From the NCBI GenBank assembly GCA_964603255.1, contig CAZRVA010000055.1, forward strand, positions 1 to 16,832: a DNA stretch of 16,832 bases, given 5' to 3'. Both the position numbers and the translations under genes were made by a program. Below, piece by piece: positions 12,868-16,832 of the stretch (position 1 is its first letter; each line of letters opens with the position of its first letter). Under the pieces are notes generated by a model. It ran no database searches. It was not told the origin of the DNA and worked only from the letters and a program-made list of their open reading frames with translations. The DNA comes from UBA6183 sp964603255 (GTDB lineage: Bacteria > Bacteroidota > Bacteroidia > UKL13-3).

Positions 12868-14373
12868 TTATTTTACCTCGCTTAACATTTTTTCACCTTT
12901 GGCAATTGCATCTTCAATTGTACCAACAAGGTTAAACGCTGCTTCAGGTAAGTGATCTAATTCACCATCCATAATCATGTTAAAGCCTTTAATGGTATCT
13001 TCAATTGGAACCAATACACCTTTTAAACCGGTAAATTGCTCAGCAACGTGGAATGGTTGAGATAAGAAACGCTGAACACGTCTTGCACGCGATACAGTTA
13101 ATTTATCTTCCTCACTTAATTCATCCATACCCAAAATTGCGATAATATCTTGCAACTCTTTGTAGCGCTGTAAAATACCTTTAACGCGTTGAGCACAATT
13201 GTAATGAGCATCACCTAAAACAGCAGGAGTTAAGATACGTGAAGTAGAATCCAATGGATCTACCGCAGGGTAAATACCTAACTCCGCAATTTTACGACTT
13301 AATACTGTTGTTGCATCCAAGTGGGCGAAAGTAGTAGCCGGAGCCGGATCTGTTAAGTCATCCGCAGGTACGTATACCGCCTGAACTGAGGTAATTGAAC
13401 CACGTTTAGTTGAAGTAATACGCTCTTGCATCGCACCCATTTCTGATGCTAATGTTGGTTGGTAACCTACCGCTGATGGCATACGACCTAATAAAGCCGA
13501 TACCTCAGAACCTGCTTGGGTAAAACGGAAGATATTGTCAACGAAGAACAAGATATCACGTCCACCTGATTTTTCATCACCATCACGGAAATACTCAGCA
13601 ATAGTTAAACCAGATAAAGCAACACGAGCACGAGCTCCAGGAGGTTCGTTCATTTGACCGAACACGAAAGTAGCTTTCGACTCTTTTAATTTTGTATAAT
13701 CAATTTTATCTAAAGGCCATCCGCCTTCTTCCATACCGTGTGTAAAATCGTCACCATATTTTACAATACCTGACTCAATCATCTCACGCAACAAATCGTT
13801 ACCTTCACGAGTACGCTCACCTACACCGGCAAATACCGAGAAACCATCGTATGCTTTCGCAATGTTGTTGATTAACTCTTGAATTAATACGGTTTTACCT
13901 ACACCCGCACCACCAAACAAACCAATTTTACCACCTTTTGCGTATGGCTCAATTAAGTCGATTACTTTGATACCTGTATAAAGTGGCTCAGCGCTGGTTG
14001 ATAAATCTTCGAAACGAGGAGCATCGCGATGAATAGAGCGGCCACCTTCTGTAGGTACACTTTTCATACCATCGATAGGTTCACCTACCACATTGAACAA
14101 ACGACCACGAATTTCATCACCTGTTGGCATTGCAATTGGTGCGCTTGTAGGAACAACTTCCATACCGCGTACTAATCCATCAGTTGCCTCCATTGCAATG
14201 GTTCTGATCATGTTTTCGCCTAAGTGGCGTTGGCACTCTAATACTACTCTAGTTCCATCTGCTTTGGTAATTACCAATGCATCAAGTATCTTAGGTAATT
14301 TTTCGCTGTTATCAGGGAATCTTACATCCACTACCGGACCAATTACCTGAGCTACTACTCCTGATTTTGACAT
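12868..14373 (-). CDS. atpD: F1 ATP synthase beta subunit
   Basis: The product is 501 aa, the catalytic subunit of the F1 sector, making ATP from ADP and phosphate on the cytoplasmic face of the inner membrane. The Walker A loop GGAGVGKT is at 154-161, the catalytic glutamate is E186 in GVGERTREG, a FFVDNIFRFTQAG segment carries the Walker B aspartate, and the DELSEED lever is at 417-423. The N-terminal beta-barrel (GVVAQVIGPVVDVRFP) is intact. It begins at ATG 14373, about 30 bases after a near-consensus promoter. It is followed only by atpC; the other ATP synthase genes are not in the window. The separated atpD-atpC arrangement is typical of Bacteroidota. Confidence 0.99.
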   Translation of the reverse strand: MSKSGVVAQVIGPVVDVRFPDNSEKLPKILDALVITKADGTRVVLECQRHLGENMIRTIAMEATDGLVRGMEVVPTSAPIAMPTGDEIRGRLFNVVGEPIDGMKSVPTEGGRSIHRDAPRFEDLSTSAEPLYTGIKVIDLIEPYAKGGKIGLFGGAGVGKTVLIQELINNIAKAYDGFSVFAGVGERTREGNDLLREMIESGIVKYGDDFTHGMEEGGWPLDKIDYTKLKESKATFVFGQMNEPPGARARVALSGLTIAEYFRDGDEKSGGRDILFFVDNIFRFTQAGSEVSALLGRMPSAVGYQPTLASEMGAMQERITSTKRGSITSVQAVYVPADDLTDPAPATTFAHLDATTVLSRKIAELGIYPAVDPLDSTSRILTPAVLGDAHYNCAQRVKGILQRYKELQDIIAILGMDELSEEDKLTVSRARRVQRFLSQPFHVAEQFTGLKGVLVPIEDTIKGFNMIMDGELDHLPEAAFNLVGTIEDAIAKGEKMLSEVK

Positions 14374-14406
14374 AGTTACGAATTTTTAGCTTATTTTTAA
14401 GTGCCG

Positions 14407-14436
14407 CAAAGTTAACTTTTACAACTAAAAATCAAA
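14407..14436 (-). promoter_or_regulatory. Promoter of the atpD-atpC operon
   Basis: On the minus strand TTTG (14436-14433), an 18-base spacer and TAACTTTG (14414-14407) match the Bacteroidota consensus in both elements. The predicted start is at about 14403, giving a leader near 30 bases that is A/T-rich and has no clear Shine-Dalgarno sequence. Confidence 0.82.
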
Positions 14437-14664
14437 CCAAAATTTAATCATATATTATTAAGGCTGATGATTTAGAGCTAAGCGTTAGAGTTATGTGCTG
14501 ATGTTGTTGGGGTTGTGAATGATTTACATAAATTAAAGTAATTAAAAATGATTGACCTAATGAAAGCGGTTGAAGAAAGCGATGTGATAAGATTACAATC
14601 AAATCTTCTATTGACAAATCAGAAATATTCTATAAATTCACGAAACACAAAAACCTTAAACTCT
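14437..14664 (+). other. Gap between atpD promoter and T9SS gene, with an in-frame upstream extension
   Basis: No RNA gene, terminator or consensus promoter for the plus-strand gene is visible here. From 14542 the reading frame of the following gene is open: ATG codons at 14548 and 14560 are in frame with ATG 14665 and would add 39 or 35 residues (MIDLMKAVEESDVIRLQSN and onward). ATG 14548 follows an A-rich stretch (AATTAAAA). The added peptide is not signal-like, so it may be untranslated leader. Confidence 0.45.
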
Positions 14665-16832
14665 ATGATTAGCCTATCCAAATTAAAACGACTAAACTTC
14701 AGTACAAAATATTTCTACTCATTCTCTATTCTGGTATTAATGCTATTCTCGACCAAATCTCATGCTTCACACTTAACAGGAGGGTCTGTAGAATATGAAT
14801 GTATAGGACTACGCACTTGGAAAATAAGATTGACCATATACCGTAATTGCACCGGTGCAAAATTATGTGAAAGTATGGCTTGCACACAATCCATGACGGC
14901 CCGCCCAAATATTACGCTAAATGCTAACGAATGCTCGGCAACTCCAAGTCAAGTTGACGTTACGTTGAATCTAATTAAAGTTGAAGACGTTGACAAAGGC
15001 AATGTTGACGTATGTGGAAACGTTGCTAAAAATGGTTGTAATAACCTTGGCCAAGTAACACCCGGTTTGATTACTCCTTCAGTAGAAAAATATGTTTTTG
15101 AGGGAACTCTAAATTTAAACCTACCCTCACTCAATAATACCAACTGTAATTATTGGGATATATTTTGGACATTTTGCTGCCGTAATGCGGGTATTTGGAA
15201 CCTAGCAGGATCATCGGGGCAAGACTTTAGAATTGGCGCAACGATAGATATTTTTAAAAGTACAACAAGTGCACCAAACAACAGTTCACCAATACTAAGA
15301 AATGAACCAATAATGAAACTTTGCTCGGGACAAGAATATGTTTTGAATATGGATGCTGTTGACCCTGACGGAGATCTTTTAACTTATGAGATTGCACCTT
15401 CAAATCAATCTGGTGGAAATCCGGTAAATTATCTAACACCAGGCAATGCACGTTACCCATTTCCTTTAGACACCACCAAATCACCACACAATGATTATCC
15501 TTTTGACAACGGACCTTACATTGTGATTGATAGCATGACAGGTGATATTCGCTTTAGCCCATTGAACAACACAACTGGTTATTTAACCGGCAACCTTAAT
15601 TTAATTGTAAAACAATGGTATTACAACAACAGCGGCAACAGAGTACTTTTAGGCATAACTCAACGCGATATGCAGTTATATACTTTCAATTGCCAAAACA
15701 ACAATTTACCAAAGCTGATTACCACTCCATCAAATCAAAACAACAAACCAATTACACAATACAATGTATATGCAGGAGACTCTGTTGGTTTTATCATTAC
15801 AGCAAAAGATATTGATGCATATCCGGTAACACAGCAACATGACACTACCTATATAAATTGGAGTGAGACTAGTTTAAATACTAATAAATTAACAATTAAA
15901 CCAAATTACATTGTTGACTCTGTAAATTTGCGACCTATTGAAGACTCATGGTTGTTTAGTTGGAAAACTGAAGACCGGGATACCAGTGATAAACCTTACT
16001 GTTTCAGAGTTTCGGCACGCGATAATTTTTGTCCTGAAGTAGGGCGTACTAATTTAGCTTTTAATATTAATGTGTTGCCAAACAATGCTCCTTACATAAA
16101 GTCATTTAATCCAATTGAAGGAAAAAACAATGATACCATTACTATAACAGGAGGTTATTTTTCGAATACTACATCTGTGAGTTTTGGCCAAGTACATGCC
16201 AAAAGTTATGTTGTAATTTCACCACAAATAATTAGAGCTGTTGTTGATTCGGGAGCGTCTGGTGTCATAAGCGTTATTACTCCAAAAGGTATTGCATCAT
16301 CCAACGGATTCAGATACCTAGATCCACAAATACTAAAACCTACTATTACATCTTTCACACCACAAACAGGAACCAACGGAACTTTAATTACTATAAAGGG
16401 TAACAACTTAAATAATGCAAGTGCAGTTTTATTCGGTGGTGTAAATGCAACGAACTTTGATGTAGCTTCAGCCTCTGTTATAACGGCAACTGTTGACACT
16501 GGTGCTACTGGTAATGTTAGCGTAATTACCCCCTACGGAACAGCATTACTAAATGGATTTACCCATTACGGCAACACGGGTATTAAAGAGTTTTTAACAC
16601 AATCGTACACCATTTTCCCTAATCCGGTTAGCACAGAAATTATTATTGAATCTGATAAAACTTTAAACAATACCGGTTTTGAATTGATGGATGTAAACGG
16701 AAAAGTTTTGATGAGCACTACATGCAATCATTCAACTAACCAGTTTAATATTGATGTAAAAACATTGAGCCCCGCTGTTTATTTCCTGCGTATCACATCG
16801 CAAGGACAAACAAGCACGGTAAAGGTTGTTAA
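14665..16832 (+). CDS. Large T9SS-secreted surface protein with two IPT/TIG domains (3' end cut by window)
   Basis: The frame is open from ATG 14665 to the window edge: 722 codons plus two bases (aa) of the next, so the stop lies outside. A signal peptide (about 1-34, cleavage at SHA|SH) leads into SHLTGGSVEYECIG, a start common in secreted Bacteroidota proteins. Residues 35-470 hold 14 cysteines, probably disulphide-paired, and a DPDGDLLTYE motif (from 233) like cadherin/PKD-type repeats. Two IPT/TIG domains follow (about 475-552 and 558-633). The end (about 647-722) is a type A T9SS sorting domain: YTIFPNPVS, FELMDVNGKVL, LSPAVYFLRI, TVKVV. The protein should cross the outer membrane by T9SS and be displayed or released, with the sorting domain removed. 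Only one or a few residues are probably missing. A role in adhesion or matrix is inferred. Confidence 0.9.
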   Translation, partial: MISLSKLKRLNFSTKYFYSFSILVLMLFSTKSHASHLTGGSVEYECIGLRTWKIRLTIYRNCTGAKLCESMACTQSMTARPNITLNANECSATPSQVDVTLNLIKVEDVDKGNVDVCGNVAKNGCNNLGQVTPGLITPSVEKYVFEGTLNLNLPSLNNTNCNYWDIFWTFCCRNAGIWNLAGSSGQDFRIGATIDIFKSTTSAPNNSSPILRNEPIMKLCSGQEYVLNMDAVDPDGDLLTYEIAPSNQSGGNPVNYLTPGNARYPFPLDTTKSPHNDYPFDNGPYIVIDSMTGDIRFSPLNNTTGYLTGNLNLIVKQWYYNNSGNRVLLGITQRDMQLYTFNCQNNNLPKLITTPSNQNNKPITQYNVYAGDSVGFIITAKDIDAYPVTQQHDTTYINWSETSLNTNKLTIKPNYIVDSVNLRPIEDSWLFSWKTEDRDTSDKPYCFRVSARDNFCPEVGRTNLAFNINVLPNNAPYIKSFNPIEGKNNDTITITGGYFSNTTSVSFGQVHAKSYVVISPQIIRAVVDSGASGVISVITPKGIASSNGFRYLDPQILKPTITSFTPQTGTNGTLITIKGNNLNNASAVLFGGVNATNFDVASASVITATVDTGATGNVSVITPYGTALLNGFTHYGNTGIKEFLTQSYTIFPNPVSTEIIIESDKTLNNTGFELMDVNGKVLMSTTCNHSTNQFNIDVKTLSPAVYFLRITSQGQTSTVKVV
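16087..16575 (+). repeat. Tandem IPT/TIG domain repeat inside the T9SS protein
   Basis: Two units of about 83 codons, beginning near 16087 and 16336, encode matching immunoglobulin-like folds. Their ends align closely: SGVISVITPKGIASSNGF against TGNVSVITPYGTALLNGF. DNA identity has largely drifted, so the duplication is old rather than recent. Confidence 0.7.

Noticed and set aside
14611..14636. TTGACA followed by TATAAA, resembling a sigma-70 promoter before the T9SS gene
   Set aside because: The spacer is only 14 bases and this phylum uses a different consensus.
14726..15487. Minus-strand open frames at 14726-14908, 14949-15143 and 15254-15487
   Set aside because: They lie opposite the long plus-strand T9SS protein, have no family resemblance and are shadows of its coding sequence.
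15615..15815. Plus-strand 66-codon frame at 15615-15815
   Set aside because: It is out of frame inside the T9SS gene, whose own frame is open throughout and has clear domains.
1..16832. CRISPR arrays, insertion sequences, phage or defence genes, tRNA and rRNA
   Set aside because: No direct-repeat array, transposase motif, terminal repeats or tRNA/rRNA pattern was seen on either strand by eye.

Overview
The window is a stretch of ordinary chromosome from a member of the Bacteroidota. Several things point there: AT-rich DNA; Bacteroidota-type promoters (TTTG about 19 bases before TAnnTTTG) with no clear Shine-Dalgarno sequences; an atpD-atpC pair standing apart from the other ATP synthase genes; a short epsilon subunit; a TonB-dependent receptor with an N-terminal carboxypeptidase-like domain; a DUF4421-type protein; and a secreted protein ending in a type IX secretion (T9SS) sorting domain. 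The order or family cannot be fixed from the sequence alone.

Layout. Positions 1-2541 hold a DUF4421-type envelope protein (+), a convergent LpxL/HtrB-type lipid acyltransferase (-), and a small GreA/GreB-like protein (+) ending in a two-way terminator. Positions 2581-5284 hold, on the minus strand, an exported coiled-coil/beta-strand protein followed by a methylcrotonyl-CoA carboxylase-type beta subunit. A small SRP RNA gene with a near-perfect promoter lies at about 5373-5475 (+). Positions 5481-9215 form a minus-strand run: gmhB-like phosphatase, rpe, then a TonB-dependent receptor. A polyprenol-phosphate mannosyltransferase-like gene runs divergently at 9288-10025 (+). A TPR hybrid histidine kinase (10014-12497, -) meets it tail to tail. 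Positions 12570-14373 hold atpD-atpC (-) with a strong promoter, a 15-bp hairpin between the two genes and a strong terminator after atpC. The right end (14665 to the edge, +) is a large T9SS cargo protein with two IPT/TIG repeats, cut off at or near its last residue.

How the genes relate. Much of the window serves the cell envelope: lipid A-type acylation, heptose phosphate processing with pentose-phosphate supply, polyprenol-linked sugar transfer, outer-membrane uptake, exported beta-rich proteins and T9SS display. The SRP RNA supports membrane targeting. The ATP synthase subunits and acyl-CoA carboxylase are housekeeping metabolism. No mobile element, CRISPR array, tRNA, rRNA or defence cassette was seen, and nothing convincingly amounts to a new multi-gene system. 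The points most worth a second look are the atpD-atpC hairpin, the GreA-like protein with a changed acidic tip, the DUF4349-like exported protein with an added beta-strand domain, and the TTG and possibly leaderless starts.
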